DNA of 41,084 nt. Source: Prevotella sp. Lineage in GTDB: Bacteria > Bacteroidota > Bacteroidia > Bacteroidales > Bacteroidaceae. The stretch is from assembly GCA_017428805.1 (NCBI GenBank), contig JAFRQC010000038.1, positions 1-41,084 of the forward strand, in the 5' to 3' direction. The translations under genes were made by a program, and so were the position numbers. The notes under the pieces were generated by a model. That model made no database searches and had not been told where the DNA came from. It saw only the letters and a list, made by a program, of their open reading frames with translations. Positions 16,573 to 25,318 of the stretch are shown here, piece after piece. Each line of letters opens with the position of its first letter. Within the stretch, counting starts at the first letter, position 1.

Positions 16573-19029
16573 TTATTTTTTTATGAGGTTTGCTATTGAA
16601 GCAGCCATTGTTCCAAGCGAAGCTGCTGTTGTTGCAACGCTCAGCCACTGCTGCAGGGAACTTGCATCACGTGGAGCCTTGGTCGGCACGACAATCTCAC
16701 AGCCTGGTTCCACCTTGCCTTTCTTAGCGACTGCAATGGTACCATTCTGGTAGACAATAAACGCATGGCTCTTTTTTGAACGCTCGGCAAAACCGCCAGC
16801 CTGACGGATATAGTATTTGTATTTCTCACCATCAGCATATGCCACGGTGTTAGGAGCGTTAACACTTCCACTAATACGGACAGTATGGTTGAAACGTGGA
16901 ACTATCAGACGATCGCCGTCCATCAACTCGATATCCTGAGTGGACCCCGGATTGGCTAACGCCTCATCCAAATGGATACCTACACTATAAGTATTTTCCA
17001 AAGCCAATTGTTCAAGGTTGATGGAATCCTTTCCAGTGGCGCTCTGGCGGGCTAGTTTTATGACTGCCTGCATACGTGCTCTCTCATCCTCACTCATAAC
17101 TCTTATCAGACGGGCACCACGGACATAACCGCCTGGGATAACACCTCCAGCAGCCTTGATAACATCAGAAAGGCGTTGGTTCTTGGTTTCCATGGTGTAG
17201 CGTCCTTCGAAAGCCACTTCGCCTTCTACGTAGACGCGAATGGGATCCTGATAAACAGGGCTTTTACGCACTTGAACGATGTCATAGGGCTCAAGTCTGA
17301 AACTAATGTCATCATTGGTGCTGAAATCCTTCTTCAGTGAGAAACTGAAGGTCTTTGCTAATTCCATGTTAGCGTTATCTGCTTCAGGGTCATAAATTCG
17401 ACGTGATACATCGACCTTTATTGTGGAAGCTGCATCGGTAAGTCCTCCAGCCTGGAGAATCAGGTCGCCTACGGTCATGCCAGAAGCATATTCGTATGTA
17501 CCTGGGAAGATGACTTCGCCATCAATCGTCAACGTGCGGAAGTTCTGATGTTCTGCCAAGGTAGGAATGAAGAGGACGTCCTCATTCTCAAGGGGTACAT
17601 CGGCTGCAGAGCCATTCATAATACTTTCCAGGTCTACAGAGATGACCTCTTGGGTGCGGTTAGGCTTCATACGACGCATCACGGCTCTTGACGTCATGGC
17701 CTCTTCAGTCAAGCCATCGGCACTCTCAATCAGCGAACGTACACTATTGACCTTCTCACCCAGTCTATACATACCAGGACGGAAGATGGCACCTTTAATC
17801 TCGACCATATTCTCAAAACGATCGATAATAGAGTCGACAATGACAGAGTCGCAGTCAGCCATCTTAAAGTCTGACAATTCAAACTCCTCAACATTATAGA
17901 CACTCTTCATACGACCACTCTTGCGAAGTACGCGCAATGATTTTTTGTAGGCATCACCAGCAAAACCGCCACTATATTTCAGCAGGGTGGAGAGACTCTC
18001 GGCCTTACGCATCTCATATGCCATCGGGCGTTTTACACGGCCTGTAATATCGACAATACAATCATAGGTTCCAACCTGTACCACGTCGTTGTCTGCCAGA
18101 CGGACATTGCCAGCCAGACGGCCATTGAGAATAAACTCATAGATATCGACAGTAGAGATGAGTTTGCCCTGACGGAATACCTTGATATTACGAAGTGTAC
18201 CAAGATCGCTCACACCGCCAGCCATGTAGAGAGCATGGAAGACGGTAGCGAAGGCGCTCACCGTATAAGTTCCCGGGGCTTTGACCTCACCCATAACATT
18301 AACCAGAATAGTACGGGTTTGCCCGAGCGAGGCCTTGATGTCTGAACTCTCATAATAACTGCCAAGTTTACTGCGAATCCGGTTCTGGGCAGCAGAAACT
18401 GTAAGTCCACTTACATGAATGGGGCCGAAATCTGGAATGGTAATATCCCCGTCAGGACTGACGGTAAGAGACACCGACTCCTGAGAAGCACCATACACAT
18501 CGATAATGAGCTGGTCGCCAGGACCGAGAACATAGTTCTGGGGTGTGGCGATATTCATTACAGGCTCGAAAGTGAGTGATTTGTTATTAAAAATGTCACG
18601 ACCGAAGACCTTTTTCCCGGTAGGCTCCTCCTGCATCATCAGCGAGTCTGCCATTAATGGATAAGCATCCCCATATAACATTTCAGAAGGTACTCTTTGG
18701 CTTTGTTGACTTTGTCTCTGGTCAAAGTCTGCCTCACGTAAAGGACCATTATTGACACGCATGCGATTGGATGCATCATTGATAGCCTTATCAGCAACAC
18801 CACCCAGACTCTTACTCTCCAACTGTTTGCTGTACTTCTGACGAAGTCGTTGGATCTGATCGATGGTCGCTCCTTCCTTCAGAAGTTTTGTGGCGATGTC
18901 GTTATCCGCTGTGCCAGCCTTCTTCTCCTTCATAATGAATTGAAGTACTTGGGTGTCGCTCATACCCTGACCATAAACCATCGTAACGGTTAACATGGAC
19001 AGAAAGACAAACATTAATATCCTTTTCAT
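16573..19029 (-). CDS. SLBB-domain polysaccharide export (Wza-like) outer-membrane protein
   Basis: An 818-residue exported protein with an N-terminal signal peptide (MKRILMFVFLSMLTVTMVYGQ). The polysaccharide-export domain begins around residue 165 (YVLGPGDQLIIDVYG, then VSPDGDITIPDFGPI), and several SLBB-type beta-grasp repeats follow (VMGEVKAPGTYTV, IKGAIFRPGMYRL, IDGEVIFPGTYEY, VEGEVAFEGRYTM, ISGSVNAPNTVAY). It is longer than Wza, as is usual in Bacteroidota. The C-terminus is a hydrophobic helix near 800-818. It is expected to form an outer-membrane channel for capsule or exopolysaccharide, but no glycosyltransferase or Wzc-like kinase gene is nearby. It follows asnS by 33 bases. Confidence 0.92.
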   Translation of the reverse strand: MKRILMFVFLSMLTVTMVYGQGMSDTQVLQFIMKEKKAGTADNDIATKLLKEGATIDQIQRLRQKYSKQLESKSLGGVADKAINDASNRMRVNNGPLREADFDQRQSQQSQRVPSEMLYGDAYPLMADSLMMQEEPTGKKVFGRDIFNNKSLTFEPVMNIATPQNYVLGPGDQLIIDVYGASQESVSLTVSPDGDITIPDFGPIHVSGLTVSAAQNRIRSKLGSYYESSDIKASLGQTRTILVNVMGEVKAPGTYTVSAFATVFHALYMAGGVSDLGTLRNIKVFRQGKLISTVDIYEFILNGRLAGNVRLADNDVVQVGTYDCIVDITGRVKRPMAYEMRKAESLSTLLKYSGGFAGDAYKKSLRVLRKSGRMKSVYNVEEFELSDFKMADCDSVIVDSIIDRFENMVEIKGAIFRPGMYRLGEKVNSVRSLIESADGLTEEAMTSRAVMRRMKPNRTQEVISVDLESIMNGSAADVPLENEDVLFIPTLAEHQNFRTLTIDGEVIFPGTYEYASGMTVGDLILQAGGLTDAASTIKVDVSRRIYDPEADNANMELAKTFSFSLKKDFSTNDDISFRLEPYDIVQVRKSPVYQDPIRVYVEGEVAFEGRYTMETKNQRLSDVIKAAGGVIPGGYVRGARLIRVMSEDERARMQAVIKLARQSATGKDSINLEQLALENTYSVGIHLDEALANPGSTQDIELMDGDRLIVPRFNHTVRISGSVNAPNTVAYADGEKYKYYIRQAGGFAERSKKSHAFIVYQNGTIAVAKKGKVEPGCEIVVPTKAPRDASSLQQWLSVATTAASLGTMAASIANLIKK

Positions 19030-19062
19030 ACGCTGATTATTGAGAATCGTTTTATTATTTAT

Positions 19063-20502
19063 TTAGAATTCTGCGGATTTGGGCGTTCTCGGGAAGGGAA
19101 TGACATCACGGATGTTCTGCATACCCGTTACGAACAGGATCAGACGCTCGAAACCGAGTCCGAAACCTGCATGGGGACAAGTACCCCAACGACGGGTGTC
19201 AAGATACCACCAAAGATGCGTGGTGTCCATCTTACGACGCTCCACCTCGCCCATCAGTTTGTCATAACTCTCCTCACGGACAGAACCGCCGATGATCTCA
19301 CCAATCTGCGGGAATAACACATCAGTGCCCTGCATCGTAGGTCCAGGAGCAACGGCGCCCTTATAACCAACAGAGCCGCCATCTGCCGTATCTGCATTCT
19401 GTTTCATATAGAACGATTTAAACTCACGCGGATAATCCGTCATGATTACGGGCTTCTTGAAATGCTCCTCTACGAGGTAACGCTCATGCTCGGAAGCCAG
19501 ATCGTCGCCCCAGTTGCAGGGGAACTCAAACTTTTTACCCTTCTTGATGGCTTCTTGCAGGATGTTGATACCCTCGGTATAAGGCAGACGTACGAAAGTC
19601 TCCTTCAGCACACCTTCCAGACGTGCGATAAGGGTCTTGTCAATCATCTGGTTCAGGAATGCAAGATCGTCCTTACAGTTGTCCAAAGCCCAACGGACAC
19701 AATATTTGATGAAGTCTTCTTCCAGATCCATCAACTCTTCCTGATCTAGGAAGGCCACTTCTGGCTCCACCATCCAAAACTCTGCGAGATGACGAGGCGT
19801 GTTTGAGTTCTCTGCACGGAAAGTCGGGCCAAACGTATAGATGGCTCCCAGTGCCGTAGCACCAAGTTCACCCTCCAGCTGACCTGACACCGTCAGTGAG
19901 GTCTGCTCACCGAAGAAATCATCGTCATAAATAATTTTCCCCTGCTCGTCCTTCTTCAGGTCGTAGAGGTTCTTCGTGGTCACCTGGAACATATTTCCTG
20001 CTCCTTCACAGTCAGAAGCGGTGATCAATGGGGTATGGAAATAGAAGAATCCATGCTCATGGAAATAGGTGTGGATGGCCATCGCCATATTGTGACGAAT
20101 GCGCATAACGGCTCCGAAAGTATTGGTGCGAAGACGCATGTGGGCATTCTTACGCATCACCTCGAAGCTCTGTCCTTTCTTCTGCATCGGATAGGTGTTG
20201 TCGCAGAGACCGTATATCTCCAGCTTCGTAGCCTGGATCTCACTACTCTGTCCTGCACCCTGACTCTCAACCAATACACCTTCTGCACAGATACAGGCTC
20301 CCGTGGTAATATCCTTCAAGAGCTGCTCGTCGAACTTTGTCGGGTCAACGACGACCTGCACATTCTTAATGGTAGAACCATCGTTCAAGGCGATAAAGTC
20401 AACTGCCTTTGAAGAGCGGTGCGTGCGCACCCAACCCTTCACGCAGATGTCTTTACCATATTCTGTACTTTGCAGTACGTCGATAATCTTTGTCCTTTTC
20501 AC
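19063..20502 (-). CDS. asnS: Asparagine-tRNA ligase (AsnRS)
   Basis: A 479-residue class II synthetase that charges tRNA-Asn. The N-terminal OB-fold anticodon-binding domain covers about residues 15-110 ([20 protein letters not shown]). Class II motif 2 is [21 protein letters not shown], near residue 230, and motif 3 is [10 protein letters not shown] near 450. The start codon is GTG at 20500-20502, since no ATG fits before the conserved N-terminus, and it lies within a purine-rich tandem (AAGGTAAAAAGGTAAAAAAG) that may serve as a ribosome-binding region. The gene follows the rluB-like gene by 26 bases and precedes the SLBB gene by 33, in the same strand run. Confidence 0.97.
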   Translation of the reverse strand: MKRTKIIDVLQSTEYGKDICVKGWVRTHRSSKAVDFIALNDGSTIKNVQVVVDPTKFDEQLLKDITTGACICAEGVLVESQGAGQSSEIQATKLEIYGLCDNTYPMQKKGQSFEVMRKNAHMRLRTNTFGAVMRIRHNMAMAIHTYFHEHGFFYFHTPLITASDCEGAGNMFQVTTKNLYDLKKDEQGKIIYDDDFFGEQTSLTVSGQLEGELGATALGAIYTFGPTFRAENSNTPRHLAEFWMVEPEVAFLDQEELMDLEEDFIKYCVRWALDNCKDDLAFLNQMIDKTLIARLEGVLKETFVRLPYTEGINILQEAIKKGKKFEFPCNWGDDLASEHERYLVEEHFKKPVIMTDYPREFKSFYMKQNADTADGGSVGYKGAVAPGPTMQGTDVLFPQIGEIIGGSVREESYDKLMGEVERRKMDTTHLWWYLDTRRWGTCPHAGFGLGFERLILFVTGMQNIRDVIPFPRTPKSAEF

Positions 20503-20528
20503 TTTTTTACCTTTTTACCTTTTCACCT
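20503..20528 (-). other. Purine-rich tandem before asnS GTG start
   Basis: The minus strand carries three near copies of AAAAGGT(A/G)AAA directly before the asnS GTG, in a window where ribosome-binding sites are otherwise scarce. It may help to define the start. Confidence 0.4.
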
Positions 20529-21890
20529 TTATTCATATGCTCCCATACGCAGACGATCGACCTCTTCCTCAGTGAGATAGCGCCAGTCGCCACGCTTCAG
20601 GTTCTTCTTCGTCAGACCGGCAAACTGTACGCGATCCAATTTCTGCACACGATAACCTAATGATTCGAAGATACGACGCACAATACGGTTCTTGCCGCTG
20701 TGGATCTCTATGCCCACTTGTTTCTTGTCTGTCGGACTGGCGTACTGCACATCGTCAGCTTTGATCTCACCGTCCTCAAGCTGTATGCCGTCGGCAATCT
20801 GCTGCAAATCATGGGCCGTCACATTTTTGTCAAGGAATACATGATAGATCTTCTTCTTCAGATACTTCGGATGGGTCAGCTTGGAAGCCAGATCACCATC
20901 ATTCGTCAGCAGAAGAACACCAGTTGTATTGCGGTCAAGGCGTCCTACGGGATAGATACGCTCTGGACAAGCATTCTTCACAAGATCCATTACGGTCTTA
21001 CGCTGCTGGGGATCGTCACTCGTCGTCACGTAATCCTTCGGTTTGTTCAACAGGACGTACACCTTCTTCTCAATCTTGACGGGCTGGTCGTGGAACATCA
21101 CTGTATCTGTGCGCAGTACCTTGGTTCCCAGCTCTGTCACAACCTCACCATTAACAGTGACGACACCAGCCTGGATGAACTCATCAGCCTCACGACGACT
21201 GCAAATACCTGCATTGGCAAGGAATTTGTTCAGACGAAGCGGCTCGTTCGGATCAATGTTGACCTCCTTGTACTCGATACGCTTCTTCATGCTATATTTA
21301 GCATTCGGATCGTAGTCAGCCGTATGCTGGCGTGGACCTTTCTTATAGGGATTACCCGGCTTGCCATAAGGCTTCTGATAACCACCCTGGCGCTGCTGGT
21401 ATCCACCGCCCTGTCCCTGACGGGGCTGATAGCCTCCCTGACGCTGCTGGTATCCACCTTGACGGGGCTGATAACCGCCTTCCTGGCCCTGACGTGACTG
21501 ATAGCCACCCTGACGCTGCTGATAACCTCCCTGACGCTGCTGGTATCCACCTTGACGGGGCTGATAACCGCCTTCCTGACCCTGGCGAGGCTGATAGCCA
21601 CCCTGACGCTGCTGGTAACCACCTTGTCCCTGACGGGGACGATAGTTGCCGCCACCATAGTTATTACGGGGACGATAGTCCTCACGCTGTGAATTACCCT
21701 CAAACAGGGCTGCACCAAAGCCTTCCGGACGGAAACCACCCTCGTCATTGTCATGACGACGGTAGTCCTGACGTTCAAAAGTAGGACGCTGGGCTGTATG
21801 TATACGTGGACGTGGGGTACGTCTTGCTTCTCTCTGAAAACCTTCCTGCTGTGTTTCCTCTTGTTTCTTTTCGTTATTCTCGATATCCAT
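20529..21890 (-). CDS. 23S rRNA pseudouridine synthase, RluB/RsuA type, with long repetitive N-terminus
   Basis: A 453-residue RNA-modifying enzyme. Residues 1 to about 210 are disordered: a charged start, then about 12 GGYQxRQ units (roughly residues 75-180), rich in Gly, Gln, Arg and Tyr. The catalytic half begins with an S4 RNA-binding domain (LRLNKFLANAGICSRREAD) and continues with the pseudouridine synthase core; the catalytic aspartate is in GRLDRNTTG. The repeats are probably a flexible RNA-binding tail. It lies 29 bases after purB and is followed by asnS, all co-directional. Whether it acts on 23S or 16S RNA is inferred only from family similarity. Confidence 0.93.
   Translation of the reverse strand: MDIENNEKKQEETQQEGFQREARRTPRPRIHTAQRPTFERQDYRRHDNDEGGFRPEGFGAALFEGNSQREDYRPRNNYGGGNYRPRQGQGGYQQRQGGYQPRQGQEGGYQPRQGGYQQRQGGYQQRQGGYQSRQGQEGGYQPRQGGYQQRQGGYQPRQGQGGGYQQRQGGYQKPYGKPGNPYKKGPRQHTADYDPNAKYSMKKRIEYKEVNIDPNEPLRLNKFLANAGICSRREADEFIQAGVVTVNGEVVTELGTKVLRTDTVMFHDQPVKIEKKVYVLLNKPKDYVTTSDDPQQRKTVMDLVKNACPERIYPVGRLDRNTTGVLLLTNDGDLASKLTHPKYLKKKIYHVFLDKNVTAHDLQQIADGIQLEDGEIKADDVQYASPTDKKQVGIEIHSGKNRIVRRIFESLGYRVQKLDRVQFAGLTKKNLKRGDWRYLTEEEVDRLRMGAYE
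21360..21660 (-). repeat. Coding tandem repeat of the GGYQxRQ unit
   Basis: About 12 units of 21-30 bp encode GGYQQRQ, GGYQPRQ and GGYQSRQ variants, some extended by GQE or GQG. Synonymous bases differ little, so unit number could change by recombination or slippage without breaking the frame. Confidence 0.8.
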
Positions 21891-21919
21891 TTTCTTAAAT
21901 GTTTTTATGTTGAAGATAA

Positions 21920-23275
21920 TTAAATTCCTGTATAAGTTGAAGGGCTGATGGCACGGAGCTCATTCTTCACATCCTCGCTGACCTCCAGCGTCTCAATGAA
22001 GTTCTGAATCTTTTCTGCCGTCAGTTTCTCGTTTGTTCTTGTGAGTGCCTTCAGTGTCTCGTAGGGGTTGGGATAGGCCTCGCGACGCAGAATGGTCTGG
22101 ATGGCTTCTGCCACCACGGCCCATGTGTTGTCAAGGTCTTCCTGCAGCTTCTCCTCGTTGAGAATCAACTTGCGAAGTCCCTTCAGGGTACTTTGGATAG
22201 CAATCAGGCCATGTCCCATGGGTACACCGACGTTACGCAATACCGTGGAGTCCGTCAGATCCCGCTGCAAACGGCTTACCGGCAGTTTCGCTGCGAGGAA
22301 CTGAAGGATGGCATTGGCGATGCCGAGGTTACCCTCGGAGTTCTCATAATCAATGGGGTTAACCTTATGCGGCATAGCACTGCTGCCCACCTCACCAGCC
22401 TTGATCTTCTGTTTGAAGTAATCCATGGAGATATACATCCAGAAGTCACGGTCCAGATCAATGATGATGGTGTTGATACGACGCATGGCATCAAACAGAC
22501 CGCCAAGCCAATCGTAATTGGAAATCTGAGTGGTAAACTGCTCACGCTCCAGTCCGAGTTTCTCGCTGACGAAGCTGTTTCCGAACTCCCGCCAATCATA
22601 CTGCGGATAGGCCACATGATGGGCATTGAAATTACCCGTGGCACCGCCGAACTTGGCTGTGAGGGGAATCTCCTTCAATCCGCGCAGTTGCTCTTCCAGA
22701 CGATAAACATACACCATCACTTCCTTTCCAAGTCTGGTAGGAGAAGCAGGCTGCCCGTGAGTCTTAGCCAGCATCGGGATGTTTTTCCACTGCTCAGCAT
22801 AGTCGTTGAGCTGTTCAATCAGTTCCTCTATCAGCGGAATGTACACCTCATTGAGTGCCTCCTTAATGCTCAAGGGTACGCTGGTATTGTTGATGTCCTG
22901 TGATGTCAGTCCGAAATGGATGAACTCCTTATAGGCTGCCAATCCTGAGAGCTGCGGCTGTTGGTCGATCTGCTCCTTGATGTAGTACTCCACGGCCTTT
23001 ACGTCGTGGTTGGTCACTTTCTCAATATCCTTGACGCGCTGGGCATCAGCAGGAGTGAGCTGGCAATAAACATCACGGAGTGGTTCAAACAGTTGATGGT
23101 TGACTTGTTCCAATTGCGGCAGAGGAAGTTCACACAAAGCGATGAAGTATTCTATTTCTACACGCACCCTATACCGGATAAGGGCGTATTCGGAGAAATA
23201 GCCTGCCAATGGTTCGGTTTTACTTCTGTAACGGCCGTCAATAGGCGAGACGGCTGTCAGTGCATTTAATTCCAT
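21920..23275 (-). CDS. purB: Adenylosuccinate lyase
   Basis: A 451-residue cytosolic enzyme that splits adenylosuccinate and SAICAR in purine synthesis. The superfamily signature SSAMPHKVNPIDYEN, with the flexible catalytic loop, is near residue 296. The start ELNALTAVSPIDGRYR and the stretch AKTHGQPASPTRLGKE match the E. coli-like PurB subgroup. It is the first coding gene after tRNA-Val on this strand and precedes the rluB-like gene by 29 bases. A 14-bp palindrome (23297-23310) lies upstream. No perfect promoter consensus is seen; AATATTTG, one mismatch off, lies just before the start. Confidence 0.97.
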   Translation of the reverse strand: MELNALTAVSPIDGRYRSKTEPLAGYFSEYALIRYRVRVEIEYFIALCELPLPQLEQVNHQLFEPLRDVYCQLTPADAQRVKDIEKVTNHDVKAVEYYIKEQIDQQPQLSGLAAYKEFIHFGLTSQDINNTSVPLSIKEALNEVYIPLIEELIEQLNDYAEQWKNIPMLAKTHGQPASPTRLGKEVMVYVYRLEEQLRGLKEIPLTAKFGGATGNFNAHHVAYPQYDWREFGNSFVSEKLGLEREQFTTQISNYDWLGGLFDAMRRINTIIIDLDRDFWMYISMDYFKQKIKAGEVGSSAMPHKVNPIDYENSEGNLGIANAILQFLAAKLPVSRLQRDLTDSTVLRNVGVPMGHGLIAIQSTLKGLRKLILNEEKLQEDLDNTWAVVAEAIQTILRREAYPNPYETLKALTRTNEKLTAEKIQNFIETLEVSEDVKNELRAISPSTYTGI

Positions 23276-23296
23276 GTTTTCTAATCCAAATATTAA

Positions 23297-23310
23297 TATA
23301 AGCGCTTATA
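23297..23310. repeat. Perfect palindrome TATAAGCGCTTATA upstream of purB
   Basis: A 14-bp perfect palindrome 21 bases upstream of the purB ATG, between tRNA-Val and purB. It could be an operator or part of a terminator for the tRNA; neither is shown. Confidence 0.45.
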
Positions 23311-23365
23311 CTTAAACCCGGAACCAACAACCTCCACGGCTGCGGACGAGTCCTTTCTTGTGTTG

Positions 23366-23440
23366 TGGGCGCTGACGGATTCGAACCGCCGACCCTCTGC
23401 TTGTAAGGCAGATGCTCTAAACCAGCTGAGCTAAGCGCCC
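23366..23440 (-). tRNA. tRNA-Val (anticodon UAC)
   Basis: The minus strand folds as a full cloverleaf: acceptor GGGCGCT with AGCGCCC and discriminator A, a D arm in AGCTCAGCTGGTT, an anticodon loop CTTACAA (anticodon TAC, Val) with stem TCTGC/GCAGA, and a T arm with GGTTCGAATCC. CCA is not encoded. A TACCTTTG promoter lies 16 bases upstream. Confidence 0.96.
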
Positions 23441-23456
23441 TCGTCATTTGCGGGTG

Positions 23457-23464
23457 CAAAGGTA
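23457..23464 (-). promoter_or_regulatory. -7 promoter element for tRNA-Val
   Basis: Minus strand TACCTTTG followed by CACCC, ending 16 bases before the tRNA 5' end. Confidence 0.8.
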
Positions 23465-23522
23465 CGTAGAAAAAACGAGACTGCAAAATTTCCAGGCGGA
23501 AATTTTGCAGTTCCTGTCTTTT

Positions 23523-23948
23523 TTATAGCTGATAGAGGTCGTTGGCTGCCATCAGTTCCACTTTCTTGGCTGCCAGGATCTCCTCACAGGCATCCAGATC
23601 GGAAGGACGGATAACCACTGTGGCCACGTCGCCATTGGCAAATGAGTACATATACTCAATGAATACGCCGTTGTCGGAAAGGTGACGTAATACGACAGCC
23701 AAAGAACCGCTGGTGTTCGGACAGACGAAGCCGATGACGTCGGTAATCTTTACGGCGAAATGCTGTTCCTTCAGTACCTGATAGGCTTTGTCTGGATCAG
23801 AGACGATACAACGCAGGATACCGAAATCGCTGTTGTCTGCAATACTCATGGCCGACAGATTGATGCCTGCAGCACCAAGGGCGTCAGTAACCTCAGTCAG
23901 ACGACCTGACTTGTTCTCGAGAAATACGGATAGTTGTTTTGCTTTCAT
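23523..23948 (-). CDS. Tandem ACT-domain protein
   Basis: A 141-residue soluble protein made of two ACT domains (about residues 3-68 and 70-141), a fold that binds amino acids. The first opens with QLSVFLENKSGRLTEVTDAL, the typical Asn-Lys-Ser-Gly-Arg-Leu ligand loop; the second contains VVLRHLSDNGVFIEYMYSF. It sits 40 bases downstream of the phenylacetate-CoA ligase gene, and these two genes are commonly paired in Bacteroidota, so it may sense an aromatic or branched amino acid or its product. No own promoter is visible. Confidence 0.9.
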   Translation of the reverse strand: MKAKQLSVFLENKSGRLTEVTDALGAAGINLSAMSIADNSDFGILRCIVSDPDKAYQVLKEQHFAVKITDVIGFVCPNTSGSLAVVLRHLSDNGVFIEYMYSFANGDVATVVIRPSDLDACEEILAAKKVELMAANDLYQL

Positions 23949-23988
23949 ATGCTTTTGTTATTTTGCTATACCTTATTTATATATATAG

Positions 23989-25287
23989 TTAGATTTGGCG
24001 ATTGTCAATCACGCGCTTGGCCTTGCCTGTAGAGCGCTCGATGCCCTTAGGCTCAACAAGCTTCACCTTGAATCCGAGGCCGATGACACTACGCAGTTCT
24101 GCTTCGAGTTTCTTCTGCAGTCCGACCATCGTTGCCATATCGTCGGTGAAGTATTCTTCCTTCACTTCGACTTTCAGCTCAGAGGTGTCGGTATTGTTCA
24201 CACGGTCAACGGTGAGCAGGAAGTGCGGCTCATACTCAGGCAGTTTCAAAATGACGTCCTCAATCTGTGACGGGAAGACATTCACACCACGGATGATCAG
24301 CATATCGTCGCAGCGTCCCAGGATACGATCCATCCTGACGAGCGTACGACCACATTCGCACTTGTCATAATGCAAGGCAGTGAGGTCGTGGGTACGATAG
24401 CGCAACAGCGGCATACCCTCTTTCGTCAGATGTGTGAAGGCCAGTTCTCCGAAGGTCCCTTCCGGCAGGGGTTCGCCAGTGTTAGGATCAAGGATCTCAG
24501 GATAGAAATAGTCCTCGTTCAGGTGAGTACCGTTCTGACACTGACACTCATAACCCACGCCAGGACCTGCGACCTCCGATAGTCCATAGATATCGTATGC
24601 CTTGATGCCTAACGACTCTTCCAGTTTCACGCGCATCTTCTCAGTCCAAGGCTCTGCGCCGAAGGCGCCAATCTTCAGTTTGAACTCCTCACGGGGCCAT
24701 TCACATTCTTTCATGGCCTCACCAAGGAACATGGCGTATGACGGTGTGCAGCAGAGGATCGTCGTACCGAAGTCGTGCATCAGCGTCATCTGCTTCTGGG
24801 TGTTGCCAGAAGAGATGGGAATCACAGAGGCACCGATGTTCGTCGCTCCATCGTGAGCACCCAGTCCGCCGGTAAACAGTCCATAGCCGTATGCCACCTG
24901 GAAGATGTCATCCTTTGTGGCACCATAAGCCGTGAAGGCACGTGAGATGGCCTCAGCCCACATGGCAAGGTCCTTACGTGTATAAAGTACTACAACGGGC
25001 TTTCCCGTCGTACCTGAAGAAGCATGGATACGGACGATCTGACTCATCGGCACAGCCGCAAGTCCGAAGGGATAGTTATCGCGAAGATCAAGCTTGTTGG
25101 TAAACGGCAACTTGACGATATCATCGATACTCTTGATGTCGCCTGGCTCCAAACCCATCTCCTGGAATTTCTTCCGATAGAAGGGTGTGTTGAAATAGAC
25201 ATACTCCGCCATCTTCACCAGACGACGGCTCTGGATCTCACGAAGCTGTTCGCGATCCATGCACTCTACGCTTTCATTCCAAATCAT
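23989..25287 (-). CDS. paaK: Phenylacetate-CoA ligase family protein
   Basis: A 432-residue AMP-forming acyl-CoA ligase that activates aryl-acetates such as phenylacetate with ATP and CoA. The ATP-binding loop HASSGTTGKP is at about residues 88-97. YGLSEVAGPG and the C-terminal LLRYRTHDLT-type hinge are visible, and the length matches PaaK. No phenylacetate oxygenase genes are nearby, so an anabolic or salvage role linked to aromatic amino acid metabolism is more likely than aerobic degradation in this presumed anaerobe. It lies 31 bases after the DUF349 gene and 40 before the ACT gene; the three may be one transcript. Confidence 0.92.
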   Translation of the reverse strand: MIWNESVECMDREQLREIQSRRLVKMAEYVYFNTPFYRKKFQEMGLEPGDIKSIDDIVKLPFTNKLDLRDNYPFGLAAVPMSQIVRIHASSGTTGKPVVVLYTRKDLAMWAEAISRAFTAYGATKDDIFQVAYGYGLFTGGLGAHDGATNIGASVIPISSGNTQKQMTLMHDFGTTILCCTPSYAMFLGEAMKECEWPREEFKLKIGAFGAEPWTEKMRVKLEESLGIKAYDIYGLSEVAGPGVGYECQCQNGTHLNEDYFYPEILDPNTGEPLPEGTFGELAFTHLTKEGMPLLRYRTHDLTALHYDKCECGRTLVRMDRILGRCDDMLIIRGVNVFPSQIEDVILKLPEYEPHFLLTVDRVNNTDTSELKVEVKEEYFTDDMATMVGLQKKLEAELRSVIGLGFKVKLVEPKGIERSTGKAKRVIDNRQI

Positions 25288-25318
25288 ATTGTGTTTTATC
25301 TAGTTTGTTGATGTTTTG

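Noticed and set aside
21332..21784. Long plus-strand frame opposite the GGYQxRQ repeats
   Set aside because: It is the complement of a repeat-coding region, and the minus-strand product has a complete catalytic domain.
23238..23486. Minus-strand frame covering tRNA-Val and the start of purB
   Set aside because: It runs through a complete tRNA and has no protein features.
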